Of a DNA stretch of 64,000 bases, positions 30,595-39,906 are shown piece after piece; the first letter of the stretch is position 1; every line of letters starts with the position of its first letter. This stretch comes from Afipia birgiae 34632 (lineage in GTDB: Bacteria > Pseudomonadota > Alphaproteobacteria > Rhizobiales > Xanthobacteraceae): assembly GCF_000308295.2 (NCBI RefSeq), contig NZ_HG326652.1, forward strand, positions 329,337-393,336, given 5' to 3'. The notes under the pieces are model-generated. The model searched no databases. It had not been told where the DNA came from and saw only the letters and a list, made by a program, of their open reading frames with translations. Made by a program: the position numbers and the translations under genes.

Positions 30595-30714
30595 GACTTT
30601 ATCTCCCACGCCGGAATTATGTTCCCGGTCGATGGGAGGAGCATGCCAGAGCCGTCTCCGAATCCGCTTAAGAAGGCTGGTTAATCGTCTCTCACTGCCA
30701 TTGCGTCAGTTTTC

Positions 30715-30757
30715 ATGATTGACGAGACGTTGGCGCAGATGATTGACGAGACCTTGC
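30715..30757. repeat. Two-copy tandem direct repeat, 24-base period
   Basis: ATGATTGACGAGAC occurs at 30715 and again at 30739, with the following TTG also kept. The two copies abut palindrome C. Confidence 0.7.
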
Positions 30758-30834
30758 CAGTGTCCCGAAATCCGACGTTCGCCTCCTCTTTGCGGGATTT
30801 TTCATAGCGAACGTCGGATTCGAAAGGACACTGG
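30757..30834. repeat. Long imperfect palindrome C
   Basis: Outer arm CCAGTGTCC pairs with GGACACTGG; inner arm AATCCGACGTTCGC pairs with GCGAACGTCGGATT. The bulge is three bases on the left and five on the right. Compared with palindrome B, the inner arm differs at one position and the partner arm carries the matching change. Confidence 0.85.
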
Positions 30835-30846
30835 AAATTATGGTTG

Positions 30847-30921
30847 CTGGTGGTCCTTTGGTTCTGACATTCGCAAGAGCGCTGCCGAGATAAGATGCGA
30901 ATGTCAGAACCGGACCACCAG
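30847..30921. repeat. Long imperfect palindrome D
   Basis: Outer arm CTGGTGGTCC pairs with GGACCACCAG; inner arm GGTTCTGACATTCGCA pairs perfectly with TGCGAATGTCAGAACC. The three extra bases are on the left side, the opposite of palindromes A-C, as if D were inverted. Confidence 0.85.
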
Positions 30922-31043
30922 GTCGCCGAAATATCTTTCGCAACGGCCCCGAAAACGCTTGAAGTCCGCGTAAAACAGGCACATCTCATGATATGTTGCA
31001 TTCGTCTCCAAGTTTCTTGAATTCAAGCCTCGGGAATTTGTTT

Positions 31044-32441
31044 GTGAACTCTTCACCAAACGCGTCAGTATCGCCGTCGCCGAAATCAACAACATCCGGT
31101 CTCCTTGATCAGAGCGCGCTGAGCGATCTGGCGCAGCGTCTCGTGGAAGCCGCAAGGCGTGCGGGCGCCGATGCTGCTGACGCCATCGCGGTGCGCGGCG
31201 TGTCGCAGGGCGTCGAAATCCGTGAGGGCAAGGTTGAAGAATCCGAACGCTCCGAAGGCGACGATGTCGGCTTGCGCGTGTTCGTCGGAAAGCGGCAGGC
31301 CGTGGTCTCGACCAGCGACATCGGCGGCGATGTTGCGAAGCTCGCCGAACGCGCGGTGGCGATGGCGAAGGTTGCGCCCGACGATGAGTATGTGGGTCTT
31401 GCCGATCCGTCGCTGCTGGCGAAGCAGTTTCCAGACCTCGATCTGCTCGACCCGCAGGTGCCCTCTGTCGCTGAACTGGAGCGGCGCGCGCAGGAAGCAG
31501 AAGCCGCGGGCCTGGCGGTCAGGGGCGTGTCGAAGTCCGGCGGCGCATCGGCATCGGCAGGCATCGGCGGCATGGTGCTCGTGACTTCGACCGGCTTTTA
31601 CGGCTCGTATCTGAGGTCCAGTCACGGCATCTCGATGACGGCGATTGCGGGTGAAGGCACCGGCATGGAGCGCGATTACGATTTCACGTCGGCAATACAC
31701 GGCTCCGATCTCGAATCTCCGGCGAGCGTTGGTCAGAGCGCGGGTGAGCGCACTGTTGCGCGGCTCAATCCGCGCAAGGTCGCGACCTGCAAGGCGCCGG
31801 TGGTGTTCGATCCGCGCGTGTCGAATTCGCTGGTGGGCCATCTGATCGGCGCGGTCAACGGCGCCTCGATTGCGCGCAAGACCAGCTTCCTGAAGGATCG
31901 CCTCGGCCAGCAACTGTTCGACAAGGCAATTCGCATCATTGATGACCCGCTGCGCGTGCGTGGAATGCGGTCGCAGGCATTCGATTCCGAAGGAGTCGCC
32001 ACCAAACAACTCGCCATCATTGACGACGGCGTGCTGACTACATGGCTGCTCGATTCCGCCACCGCCCGCGAGCTCGGCATGGTGACCACCGGCCATGCCC
32101 ATCGCGGCGTGTCGTCGTCGCCGTCGCCGGGGTCGTACAATCTTCACCTCGAGGCAGGCCAGGTTTCGCCGGCAGAATTGATCTCCGACATCAAGGAGGG
32201 TTTCTATGTCACCGACCTGATCGGGTCCGGCGTCAACGGCGTGACAGGCGATTACAGCCGGGGCGCTGCGGGCTTTTGGATTGAAAACGGGAAACTGTCG
32301 TATGCGGTCAGCGAGGTGACCATCGCAGGCCATCTGCTCGAGATTTTCAAATCGATGGTTCCGGCCAACGATCTCACGTTCAAGTACGGCGTCAACGCGC
32401 CGACCGTGCGTATCGGGGAATTGACGATTGCCGGCCGCTGA
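31044..32441 (+). CDS. TldD/PmbA-family metalloprotease subunit PmbA-like
   Basis: A 465-residue member of the TldD/PmbA family, intracellular proteases involved in peptide maturation and antitoxin turnover. Conserved regions include EGDDVGLRVFVGKRQAVVST near residue 75 and GMVTTGHAHRGVSSSPSPGSYN and VTGDYSRGAAGFWIENG near the C-terminus. It lacks the HExxH-type motif of TldD, as expected for PmbA/TldE. The GTG at 31044 has a CGGGA eight bases upstream; TTG and ATG starts further upstream are possible. It overlaps the next gene by 14 bases. Confidence 0.88.
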   Translation: MNSSPNASVSPSPKSTTSGLLDQSALSDLAQRLVEAARRAGADAADAIAVRGVSQGVEIREGKVEESERSEGDDVGLRVFVGKRQAVVSTSDIGGDVAKLAERAVAMAKVAPDDEYVGLADPSLLAKQFPDLDLLDPQVPSVAELERRAQEAEAAGLAVRGVSKSGGASASAGIGGMVLVTSTGFYGSYLRSSHGISMTAIAGEGTGMERDYDFTSAIHGSDLESPASVGQSAGERTVARLNPRKVATCKAPVVFDPRVSNSLVGHLIGAVNGASIARKTSFLKDRLGQQLFDKAIRIIDDPLRVRGMRSQAFDSEGVATKQLAIIDDGVLTTWLLDSATARELGMVTTGHAHRGVSSSPSPGSYNLHLEAGQVSPAELISDIKEGFYVTDLIGSGVNGVTGDYSRGAAGFWIENGKLSYAVSEVTIAGHLLEIFKSMVPANDLTFKYGVNAPTVRIGELTIAGR

Positions 32442-33243
32442 TACCGACATTGCTGGCGCGGACCTGACGCGCGACGCGGCGCTGTTGGCCGACGTGGCGC
32501 GGGAGGCCGGGGCGCTGGCGCTCAGCCTGTTCCGCACTGACCTGAAAACCTGGGTCAAGGGCAAGACGTCCCCGGTGTCGGAAGCCGACATTGCCGTTAA
32601 CGACCTGATCGAGGCGCGGTTGCGTGCGGCAACGCCGGATTACGGATGGCTGTCGGAAGAAAGCGCCGACGATTCCGCGCGGCTCGGCAAATCACTGACG
32701 TGGATCGTCGATCCGATCGACGGCACCCGCGCCTATCTGGCGCGGCAGGACGACTGGTCAGTCTCGATTGCGTTGGTCGCGGACGGCTCACCGGTGCTGG
32801 GTGCGGTATTCGCGCCGGCCAGCGACGAATTCTTTTTCGCAGCGCGCGGGCGGGGCACCGTGCGGAACGGCGCACCGATCGCAGCCGCGCCCGGTTCGGG
32901 AATTCACTTCCCGAAAATCGCCGGGCCGAAGCCGCTGGTTGAGCGCCTCGGCGGCATGCGCGCCGACGAAGTCCTTTATCCGCGTATTGGCTCGCTGGCG
33001 CTCCGGCTCGTGCGAGTGGCCGAAGGGCGGCTGGATGCCGCATTCGCAGGCGGGAACAGCCGCGATTGGGACCTTGCCGCCGCCGATTTAATCGTGCACG
33101 AAGCGGGCGGGGAAATGACCTCACTGGCTGGCGAGCGACTGGTTTACAATCAAACCGACGTTCGTCACGGGTTGCTGGTGGCGGCGGGGCGTGCGCGCCA
33201 TGCGCATATCGTCAAGCACTTTCGGGAAAACCCGATTTTGTAA
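32428..33243 (+). CDS. Inositol monophosphatase family / CysQ-like phosphatase
   Basis: A 271-residue metal-dependent phosphatase. Metal motifs visible are LSEES near residue 73, WIVDPIDGTRAY near residue 92 and WDLAAADLIVHEAGG near residue 213. CysQ (3',5'-bisphosphate nucleotidase) and other IMPase family roles are both possible. The start is TTG at 32428 with GGGGAA seven bases upstream, inside the pmbA end, so translation is coupled. It leads the lipid A block in the same order seen in relatives. Confidence 0.83.
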   Translation: MPAADTDIAGADLTRDAALLADVAREAGALALSLFRTDLKTWVKGKTSPVSEADIAVNDLIEARLRAATPDYGWLSEESADDSARLGKSLTWIVDPIDGTRAYLARQDDWSVSIALVADGSPVLGAVFAPASDEFFFAARGRGTVRNGAPIAAAPGSGIHFPKIAGPKPLVERLGGMRADEVLYPRIGSLALRLVRVAEGRLDAAFAGGNSRDWDLAAADLIVHEAGGEMTSLAGERLVYNQTDVRHGLLVAAGRARHAHIVKHFRENPIL

Positions 33244-33304
33244 TGCTTGCGTCCGGGTTTGGTGCTTCAATTCAAGTGCCGATCATCGCTTTGGGAAACG
33301 ATTC

Positions 33305-33553
33305 ATGTCCGAAACTGTGCAACCGCAGTTGCTTCATCTTGTCATCGGCGGCGAACTTCTCGACCTCGATCATGTGACTTTCAAGGATCTCGACAAGGTT
33401 GAGGTCGTTGGCCTGTTCCCGAATTACGCCACAGCCTATGCGGCGTGGAAGGGCAAGGCCCAGCAGACCGTCGATAACGCTCATATGCGTTATTTCATCG
33501 TCCACCTCCACCGGCTGCTCGATCCGGGCCAAGATGCGAAGTCGTCCCATTGA
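33305..33553 (+). CDS. DUF4170 small protein
   Basis: An 82-residue protein of the DUF4170 family, typical of alphaproteobacteria. The whole sequence matches: LLHLVIGGELLDLDHVTF, then VVGLFPNYATAYAAWKGKAQ and MRYFIVHLHRLLDP. Function unknown. The stop overlaps the TTG start of the DUF374 gene (TTGA), so it belongs to the lipid A operon. The ATG at 33305 is the natural start; open sequence upstream is not coding. Confidence 0.85.
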   Translation: MSETVQPQLLHLVIGGELLDLDHVTFKDLDKVEVVGLFPNYATAYAAWKGKAQQTVDNAHMRYFIVHLHRLLDPGQDAKSSH

Positions 33554-34263
33554 AAGCCACGCTTCGAAAACTAGGTCGTTCGAGCTGGGTGCAGCGTGCT
33601 GCGGGCATCACTGCGGCCGAATTTCTGCGGCTTGTATGGTGGACAAACCGCTTCACCCTCGATCCGCCGAATGTCTACAAGCACATCGAGCCGGACATGC
33701 CGGTTATCATCGCGTTCTGGCACGGCCAGCATTTCATGATGCCGTTCCTGAAACTCAAGCAGTATTCCGCCAAGGTTCTGATCTCGCGTCATCGCGACGG
33801 CGAGATCAATGCGATCGCGGCGGAACGTCTTAACGTCGGAACTGTGCGTGGTTCTGGTGATCATGGAACGCAGTTTCACCGCAAGGGTGGCGTCGGCGCG
33901 TTCAAAATGATGCTACGGACGCTGGAAGAGAAGATCAATATGGCGCTGACCGCCGACGTGCCGAAGGTTGCGCGCAAGGCGGGCCTCGGCATCATCATGC
34001 TGGCGCGGGAGTCGGGACGGCCGATCCTGCCGGTAGCGATCGCCACCAGCCGGTTCAAACGCCTCAACAACTGGGATCGCTCCGTCATTCATTTGCCATT
34101 CGGGCGCGGCGTCATTGCTGCGGGCGAGATCATATGGGTGCCGTCCGATGCTGACAGCGAGACGATGCAGAAGCTGCGCTTGCAACTTGAAGAGCGGCTG
34201 AACGAGGTTACGCGCCGCGCATATGAACTGGTGGGATTGCCGGACGAGGGTGCTCATGCCTAG
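33550..34263 (+). CDS. DUF374 lysophospholipid-acyltransferase-like protein
   Basis: A 237-residue protein of the DUF374 family, related to LPLAT/LpxL-type acyltransferases. The family motif FWHGQHFMMPFLKL is near residue 58, followed by SRHRDGEINA and VRGSGDHGTQFHRKGG. The C-terminus is basic. It starts with TTG at 33550 and overlaps waaA by eight bases. Context (waaA, lpxK) points to acylation of lipid A or a related envelope lipid; the exact reaction is not known. Confidence 0.82.
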   Translation: MKATLRKLGRSSWVQRAAGITAAEFLRLVWWTNRFTLDPPNVYKHIEPDMPVIIAFWHGQHFMMPFLKLKQYSAKVLISRHRDGEINAIAAERLNVGTVRGSGDHGTQFHRKGGVGAFKMMLRTLEEKINMALTADVPKVARKAGLGIIMLARESGRPILPVAIATSRFKRLNNWDRSVIHLPFGRGVIAAGEIIWVPSDADSETMQKLRLQLEERLNEVTRRAYELVGLPDEGAHA

Positions 34264-35560
34264 CGCGTTGCCTGCGACGCTGGCGGCATATCGGCGGCTG
34301 TCGGCCTTCGCAGCGCCGCTCGCGGCTCCGCTGATCGCGCGGCGGCTGAAGCAGGGCAAGGAAGATCCCGAACGTCTCGGTGAGCGCCGGGGTGTTGCGA
34401 GCGTGCCGCGCCCTCCGGGGCCGCTGATCTGGATCCACGGCGCGAGCGTCGGTGAGGTTCTGGCAGCTGCCGGGTTGATCGATCGGCTGCGGGCGCTGAA
34501 CGTCCGAATCCTGCTGACGTCGGGAACGGTTACGTCGGCCGCCATCGTCGCGCGGCGGTTCCCGCCCGACGTGATTCATCAGTACGTGCCGTTCGACTCG
34601 CCCCGCTTCGTGTCGGCGTTTCTCGATCACTGGAAGCCGGGCCTCGCGCTGTTCATCGAGTCGGATATCTGGCCCAATCTGATCCTGTCGAGCGCCGAGC
34701 GGCGCATTCCGATGGTCATCATCAATGGCCGGATGTCGCCGCGCTCGTTTCCGCGCTGGCAGAAACTGCGCGGCACGATCTCGGCGCTGCTGGAATGCTT
34801 CGACCTCTGCCTTGCGCAATCGGAGCGCGACGGCGAACGCTTCGCAGCACTCGGCTGTCCCAATGTCGTCACCTCCGGCAATCTGAAACTTGATGTCGAA
34901 GGTCCGCCGGCGGATGTGCGGAAGCTGGAGCGCCTGAAGGAGGCGATGCAGCGCCGGCTGGTGTTCGTCGCGGCGTCCACTCATCCTGGCGAAGACGAAA
35001 TTATTCTCGACGCGCACCGGCGCCTGGCGTCGCGCATGCCGCAGTTGCTGAGCGTCATCGTGCCGCGTCATCCCAACCGGGGCGCTGCGATCGCGCAGAT
35101 GCTGACAGCCGCGGGTATGCAGGTGGCCGTGCGCTCGCAGGACGAATTGCCGGGTGCTGACACGGATATGTACGTCGCCGACACCATGGGCGAACTCGGA
35201 TTGTTCTACCGGCTGGCGCCGGTGGTGTTCATGGGCGGATCGCTGGTGCCGCATGGCGGGCAGAATCCCATCGAGGGCATCAAGCTTGGTGCAGCGATCC
35301 TGCACGGACCGCATGTGTTTAACTTCAGCGATATTTACGAGTCGCTCGATCAGGCGGGCGGCGCGATCCGCGCCGAGACCAGCGAGGATTTCATCAAATC
35401 GCTCGGGCACTTGCTGGTAAATCCGATTGCGCGGCAGCGATCGGTCGGTGCCGCGGCAAGCGTCGTAAACAAGCTCGGTGGTGCGCTGGACAAGACGCTC
35501 AGCGCGCTGGAGCCTTATCTGTTGCAGTTACGGCTGGAGGGAGGAGGCTCCGATGCGTGA
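34256..35560 (+). CDS. waaA: 3-deoxy-D-manno-octulosonic acid transferase WaaA
   Basis: Inner-membrane-associated GT-B enzyme that adds Kdo to lipid IVA. It has 434 residues. Motifs include IHGASVGEVLAAAGLIDRL near residue 62, the active-site-containing ESDIWPNLI near residue 137 and GGSLVPHGGQNPIE near residue 325. It starts at 34256, eight bases before the end of the DUF374 gene, with GAGG upstream. The lpxK start lies inside its end. Likely bifunctional or monofunctional Kdo transfer cannot be told from sequence. Confidence 0.94.
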   Translation: MPSALPATLAAYRRLSAFAAPLAAPLIARRLKQGKEDPERLGERRGVASVPRPPGPLIWIHGASVGEVLAAAGLIDRLRALNVRILLTSGTVTSAAIVARRFPPDVIHQYVPFDSPRFVSAFLDHWKPGLALFIESDIWPNLILSSAERRIPMVIINGRMSPRSFPRWQKLRGTISALLECFDLCLAQSERDGERFAALGCPNVVTSGNLKLDVEGPPADVRKLERLKEAMQRRLVFVAASTHPGEDEIILDAHRRLASRMPQLLSVIVPRHPNRGAAIAQMLTAAGMQVAVRSQDELPGADTDMYVADTMGELGLFYRLAPVVFMGGSLVPHGGQNPIEGIKLGAAILHGPHVFNFSDIYESLDQAGGAIRAETSEDFIKSLGHLLVNPIARQRSVGAAASVVNKLGGALDKTLSALEPYLLQLRLEGGGSDA

Positions 35561-36563
35561 GCCGGCCTTCTGGTATCGGCCGCCATCATGGATGTCGCAT
35601 CTCCTCGCGCCGTTCGGCGCGACCTACGGCGCAATCACAACGCAGCGCATGACGCGCGATGGTGTATCCGCAGGGCTTCCGGTTCTCTGTGTCGGCAATT
35701 ATCACGTCGGCGGCGCTGGCAAGACGCCGGCGACGCTCGCGCTCGTGAAGCTGCTGCGTGAGATGGGCGAACAGCCATTCGTCGTCAGCCGGGGTTATGG
35801 CGGTTCTCAACAAGGTCCTGTGCGCGTCGATCAGGTTGCGCATACGGCCGCCGATGTTGGTGACGAGCCTCTGATGATGGCTTCAAGCGTGCCCGTCATC
35901 GTGTCGCGGGATCGTGTGGCCGGAGCGGCGATGGCACGCGCGCAAGGCGCGAGTGTCGTTCTGCTCGACGATGGTTTCCAGAACCCGGCGTTGGTGAAGG
36001 ATGCCTCACTGATCGTGATCGACGCGGTGCGCGGCGTCGGTAACGGCAGCGTGTTTCCGGCTGGGCCTTTGCGTGCGCCTCTTGAGCCGCAAATCGCGCG
36101 TACCGATGCGCTGATTGTGATCGGTACGGGCGATGCCGCCAATGTCATTGCTACGAAGGTATTGCGGCATGGCGCGCCCGTGATGCTCGCGCACCTGGTT
36201 CCCGATCAGGTCTCAGTCGATAGGCTGCGCGGCCAACACGTGCTTGCTTTCGCAGGGATAGGCGACCCGCTGCGGTTCTTCGCGACGTTGCACGCCTGCG
36301 GTGTGGACGTCGTCGAGGAAAAAGCCTTCGCCGACCATCATCCGTTTACACCGGACGAAATCGGATCGCTGGTGTCGGATGCCGCGGCAAGGTCGCTGAC
36401 GCTGGTGACTACCGCGAAGGACATGGCGCGCATCCGCAGCGATGTCCGCTTGCAAAGTTATGCCAACGGCATCGCGATCTTTCCGGTCACGCTGGATTTC
36501 GATGATGCGGCGATGTTGCGGAATTTTGTGACCGAGCGGCTGGCGAAAGCCCGCGCGCGATAG
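35553..36563 (+). CDS. lpxK: Tetraacyldisaccharide 4'-kinase LpxK
   Basis: Inner-membrane kinase that phosphorylates lipid A disaccharide at the 4' position. The 336-residue protein carries a P-loop VGGAGKT near residue 52 and the conserved VSRGYGGS and LLDDGFQN stretches. A strong GGAGGGAGGAGG lies before the ATG at 35553, within the waaA end. LpxK acts before WaaA in the pathway, so the two are naturally linked. No terminator is seen before the convergent DUF2093 gene, whose end is three bases away. Confidence 0.94.
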   Translation: MREPAFWYRPPSWMSHLLAPFGATYGAITTQRMTRDGVSAGLPVLCVGNYHVGGAGKTPATLALVKLLREMGEQPFVVSRGYGGSQQGPVRVDQVAHTAADVGDEPLMMASSVPVIVSRDRVAGAAMARAQGASVVLLDDGFQNPALVKDASLIVIDAVRGVGNGSVFPAGPLRAPLEPQIARTDALIVIGTGDAANVIATKVLRHGAPVMLAHLVPDQVSVDRLRGQHVLAFAGIGDPLRFFATLHACGVDVVEEKAFADHHPFTPDEIGSLVSDAAARSLTLVTTAKDMARIRSDVRLQSYANGIAIFPVTLDFDDAAMLRNFVTERLAKARAR

Positions 36564-36566
36564 ATC

Positions 36567-36791
36567 TCAGACTTTTTTCAGTTGCGCCGGATAATGCCGC
36601 TGCAGCACGGCTTCCGGCGTTGCGTAGGCTTCCTGCCGGTCCACGCTCCAGTACTTCAACTCGTCCAGCGGAATATGTTCGCCGGTGATGGCGCAACGGA
36701 CGTAGGAGCCGGGAGAGGTCACGCGAAAATCGCCGTCGAGATATTCGACCTGCGCTTCGCCCTGGCCGGAAGGCCCGAATTTATTGAGCAC
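36567..36791 (-). CDS. DUF2093 small protein
   Basis: A 74-residue protein of the DUF2093 family of alphaproteobacteria: NKFGPSGQGEAQVEYLDGDFRV, then GSYVRCAITGEHIPLDELKYWSV and YATPEAVLQRHY. Function unknown; two Cys-His like residues might bind metal, but there is no proof. A GTG at 36791 with AGGA eight bases upstream is preferred. A longer frame to 36893 runs through a dispersed palindrome and is unlikely to be translated. It sits at the end of the lipid A block, on the other strand. Confidence 0.75.
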   Translation of the reverse strand: MLNKFGPSGQGEAQVEYLDGDFRVTSPGSYVRCAITGEHIPLDELKYWSVDRQEAYATPEAVLQRHYPAQLKKV

Positions 36792-36854
36792 GATAACTGT
36801 CCTTGTGGGATCCGGCAGATTTTTCGTCCGGAGAGGTTGCTCAAATATAGGCAC

Positions 36855-36892
36855 GATCCCGAAAGGTGGAAACTGATTTTCGGGAATGATCA
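36855..36892. repeat. Dispersed GATC-flanked palindrome, copy 3
   Basis: Begins GATCCCGAAAGGTGG and ends TTTTCGGGAATGATCAC, with arms CCCGAAA and TTTCGGG (as in copy 1 at 22957). It lies between DUF2093 and xseA. Confidence 0.75.
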
Positions 36893-36926
36893 CACGGAAA
36901 TCAAAAGAGAAACCGCTCTGAACGTC

Positions 36927-38387
36927 TCAAAAAAGGTCGCCTTGGACCTTTTTGACGCCGAAATCGGTGGTGCGCTTCGACGCGGGCTTGGCCGGCGCGG
37001 CCTTCGGCTTCGCCGCAGCTGTTCCCTCACCATCCGCCGTCGCGCCGATGCGTCCGTCGGCGAACTCGATGGTGAGATGCTGACCGGAGCCGACATTGGC
37101 GGCGGCATGCAGCGGCTGGCCGTGTTCGTCGCGCACCAATGCAAAGCCACGCTCCAGCACACCCTTGTAGGACAGCGCATTCAAAAGCTGCGCGACATAC
37201 TTCAGCCGGGTCTCACCCTGCCGGATATGCAGATCCGCGCAACGCCGCGCGCTTGTTGCCAGCCTCGCCACTTTCTCCTTGCCGCGATCGATCTGCGCGC
37301 GCAGTGCGGTCACGGTCAGCCGCCCGCCGATGGCGGAAAGCCGCCGCTCGTAAACATGCGCGTTGGCGCGCAGCGCGCGGGGCAGTTGCGCGCTGGCGCG
37401 ATCAAGGCGCTGGCGCGGAATGTCCAGCAACTCCGTTGCCTTCGGCAACGCGCGAACCGCCGCACGCAATTCGCTGCGGCGATGTTCCTGGCCGCGCTGC
37501 CAGCACAGCATCGCGCGGCGTTCCAGCGACGTGACCTCGACGAACAGTTCGGCGCGCACCGGCACTGCCATCTCGGCTGCAGCAGTCGGCGTCGGCGCGC
37601 GCTTGTCGGCGGCGAAATCGATCAGCGTCACGTCGGTCTCGTGACCCACCGCCGAGATCAGCGGGATCATGCTCTCTGCGGCCGCGCGCACCACGATCTC
37701 TTCATTGAACGACCACAGGTCCTCCAGCGAGCCGCCTCCGCGCGCGACGATCAAAAGATCGGGCCGCGGAATCCTGCCGCCTTCTTCCAGCGCGTTGAAA
37801 CCGCGGATGGCCGCCGCGATCTGTTCGGCGGAGCCTTCGCCCTGTACCCGCACCGGCCACACCAGCACGCGGCGCGGGAATCTGTCTTCGAGCCGATGCA
37901 GGATGTCGCGGATCACCGCCCCCGTCGGCGAGGTCACCACGCCGATCACCTCGGGCAGCCAAGGCAGAAGCTGCTTGCGGGCTTCGTCGAACAGGCCTTC
38001 GGCGGCGAGCTTTTTCTTGCGCTCTTCCATCAGCGCCATCAGCGCGCCAACGCCGGCAGGCTCGATGGCCTCGATGACGATCTGGTATTTCGACGAGCCC
38101 GGATAGGTCGTGAGCTTGCCGGTGGCGATGATTTCGAGGCCTTCCTGCGGCTTGAACCGCATCCGGCCATGGACGCCCTTCCAGATCACCGCCTCGATCT
38201 TGGCGCTCTCGTCCTTCAGCGCGAAATAGCAGTGGCCGGAGGCGTGTGGTCCGCGGAAGCCGGAGATTTCACCGCGTACCCGCACATGGCCATAGGCATC
38301 CTCCACCGTCCGCTTGAGCGCGGAGGACAGCTCGGAAACGGTAAATTCCGGTGAATTGGGCAGCGGTTCGGCGGCAGTCGATTTCAT
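36927..38387 (-). CDS. xseA: Exodeoxyribonuclease VII large subunit XseA
   Basis: Catalytic subunit of exonuclease VII, which degrades single-stranded DNA to short oligonucleotides. The 486-residue protein has an N-terminal OB-fold ([29 protein letters not shown], then [11 protein letters not shown]). The catalytic domain carries [35 protein letters not shown] and [30 protein letters not shown]-terminal basic tail is specific to relatives. The small subunit gene xseB is not in the window. It is divergent from purD. Confidence 0.96.
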   Translation of the reverse strand: MKSTAAEPLPNSPEFTVSELSSALKRTVEDAYGHVRVRGEISGFRGPHASGHCYFALKDESAKIEAVIWKGVHGRMRFKPQEGLEIIATGKLTTYPGSSKYQIVIEAIEPAGVGALMALMEERKKKLAAEGLFDEARKQLLPWLPEVIGVVTSPTGAVIRDILHRLEDRFPRRVLVWPVRVQGEGSAEQIAAAIRGFNALEEGGRIPRPDLLIVARGGGSLEDLWSFNEEIVVRAAAESMIPLISAVGHETDVTLIDFAADKRAPTPTAAAEMAVPVRAELFVEVTSLERRAMLCWQRGQEHRRSELRAAVRALPKATELLDIPRQRLDRASAQLPRALRANAHVYERRLSAIGGRLTVTALRAQIDRGKEKVARLATSARRCADLHIRQGETRLKYVAQLLNALSYKGVLERGFALVRDEHGQPLHAAANVGSGQHLTIEFADGRIGATADGEGTAAAKPKAAPAKPASKRTTDFGVKKVQGDLF

Positions 38388-38468
38388 CAGGATTCGAATC
38401 TGTTGCGATGGCGAAGCATCATGTTAAACCCTTCTATCATCCCATAAACGCCGGTTCGACCCTTATCC

Positions 38469-39737
38469 ATGAATATCCTTTTGATCGGTTCCGGCGGGCG
38501 CGAACACGCGCTGGCGTGGAAAATGGCGGCCTCGCCGCTGCTGACGAAACTGTGGTGCGCGCCAGGCAATGCCGGCATCGCCCGCGAGGCCGAATGCGTC
38601 GCGCTCGATGTCGCGGACCACGCCGCGGTGATCGGCTTTTGCAGGGCGAACGCGATCGATCTGGTCGTGGTCGGGCCGGAGGCGCCGCTGGCGGCGGGCA
38701 TCGTCGACGATCTCGCCGCGGCCGGGATCAAGGCCTTCGGGCCGAGCAAGGCAGCCTCACAGCTCGAAAGCTCCAAAGGCTTTACCAAGGACATCTGCAA
38801 GGCGAACAACATCCCAACCGCAGCCTATGAGCGATTTCGCGACGCGGATGCGGCGAAGGCCTATATCCGCAAGCAGGGAGCGCCGATTGTCGTGAAGGCC
38901 GATGGCCTTGCGGCCGGCAAGGGCGTGGTGGTGGCGATGACGCTGGCCGAGGCGGAAGCCGCGGTCGATGCGCTGTTCACCTCGGCCGGTGCGGAAGCCG
39001 TGGTCGAGGAGTTCATGGAAGGCGAGGAGGCCTCGTTCTTCGTGCTGTGCGACGGCGACAGTGCGCTGCCGCTGGTCGCCGCGCAGGATCACAAGCGTGC
39101 CTTCGACGGCGACAAGGGGCCGAACACCGGCGGCATGGGCGCCTATTCACCGGCGCCGGTGTTCACCGATGCGGTGCGCGCGCGCACGATGGCCGAGATT
39201 ATCCTGCCGACGCTGCACGCGATGAAGGCGATGGGCATGCCTTATAAGGGTGTGCTGTTCGCTGGCCTGATGATCACCAGGGATGGCCCGAAACTGATCG
39301 AATACAACGCGCGTTTCGGCGATCCCGAGACGCAGGTGCTGATGATCCGCTTGATCTCGGATCTCGTGCCGGCGCTGCTGGCGTCGGTCGATGGCGAGTT
39401 GAAGCATTTCGATCTGCGCTGGTATCCGGAGCCCGCGCTCACCGTGGTGATGGCGGCGAAAGGATATCCGGGCGACTATGCCAAGGGCACAACCATCGAG
39501 GGGCTCGATGATGCCGCGAAGGTGGAAGGGGTCGAGATTTTCCACGCCGGCACCAAGGCCGACGGGGATAAAATTCTCGCCAATGGCGGCCGGGTGCTGA
39601 ACATCACCGCGACAGCGAAGACCGTCAGCGAGGCGCAACGCCGCGCCTATGAGGCGATCAATCGCATCACATGGCCGGAGGGTTTCTGTCGCCGCGACAT
39701 CGGATGGCAAGCGGTAGCGCGGGAGAAAGAGTCTTAA
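38469..39737 (+). CDS. purD: Phosphoribosylamine-glycine ligase PurD
   Basis: Second step of purine synthesis (GAR synthetase), an ATP-grasp enzyme. It has 422 residues, a normal length. Motifs: [17 protein letters not shown] at the start, [21 protein letters not shown] near residue 90, [15 protein letters not shown] near residue 141, and the metal and ATP region [15 protein letters not shown] near residue 278. Single gene here, divergent from xseA. Confidence 0.97.
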   Translation: MNILLIGSGGREHALAWKMAASPLLTKLWCAPGNAGIAREAECVALDVADHAAVIGFCRANAIDLVVVGPEAPLAAGIVDDLAAAGIKAFGPSKAASQLESSKGFTKDICKANNIPTAAYERFRDADAAKAYIRKQGAPIVVKADGLAAGKGVVVAMTLAEAEAAVDALFTSAGAEAVVEEFMEGEEASFFVLCDGDSALPLVAAQDHKRAFDGDKGPNTGGMGAYSPAPVFTDAVRARTMAEIILPTLHAMKAMGMPYKGVLFAGLMITRDGPKLIEYNARFGDPETQVLMIRLISDLVPALLASVDGELKHFDLRWYPEPALTVVMAAKGYPGDYAKGTTIEGLDDAAKVEGVEIFHAGTKADGDKILANGGRVLNITATAKTVSEAQRRAYEAINRITWPEGFCRRDIGWQAVAREKES

Positions 39738-39906
39738 AATTACCATCGTCCCAGCCAAGGGCCGGGATCTATAGCTGTCGAACGTCGTTGTCTCTGCCGA
39801 ATTTCCAGCGTGGTGTTGCGCTATCGTAAGATAGAATTTCAAAAATTGAATTCAGTGAGGATAGGTCTCTGCTCTTGCGGGGACGACACAAGGGTCAAGG
39901 TTCTCC

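Larger units (their letters stand above)
30610..31043. other. Gene-free stretch with repeats before pmbA
   Basis: About 430 bases. It contains the tandem 24-base repeat at 30715-30757 and palindromes C and D. Open frames that cross it only read through these repeats. The remainder upstream of pmbA presumably carries its promoter, which I cannot place. Confidence 0.6.

Noticed and set aside
30681..31001. Minus-strand open frames across the palindromes
   Set aside because: They read through inverted repeats and the products match nothing; palindromes give open frames by symmetry.
36582..38354. 590-codon open plus-strand frame opposite xseA
   Set aside because: It is antisense to a clear xseA gene, and its product is rich in His, Arg, Gln and Ala without any family features.
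39738..39906. Possible diverged long palindrome between purD and the dehalogenase gene
   Set aside because: CGTCCC and GGGGACG ends can be seen about 140 bases apart, but the inner arms do not pair well enough to claim it.
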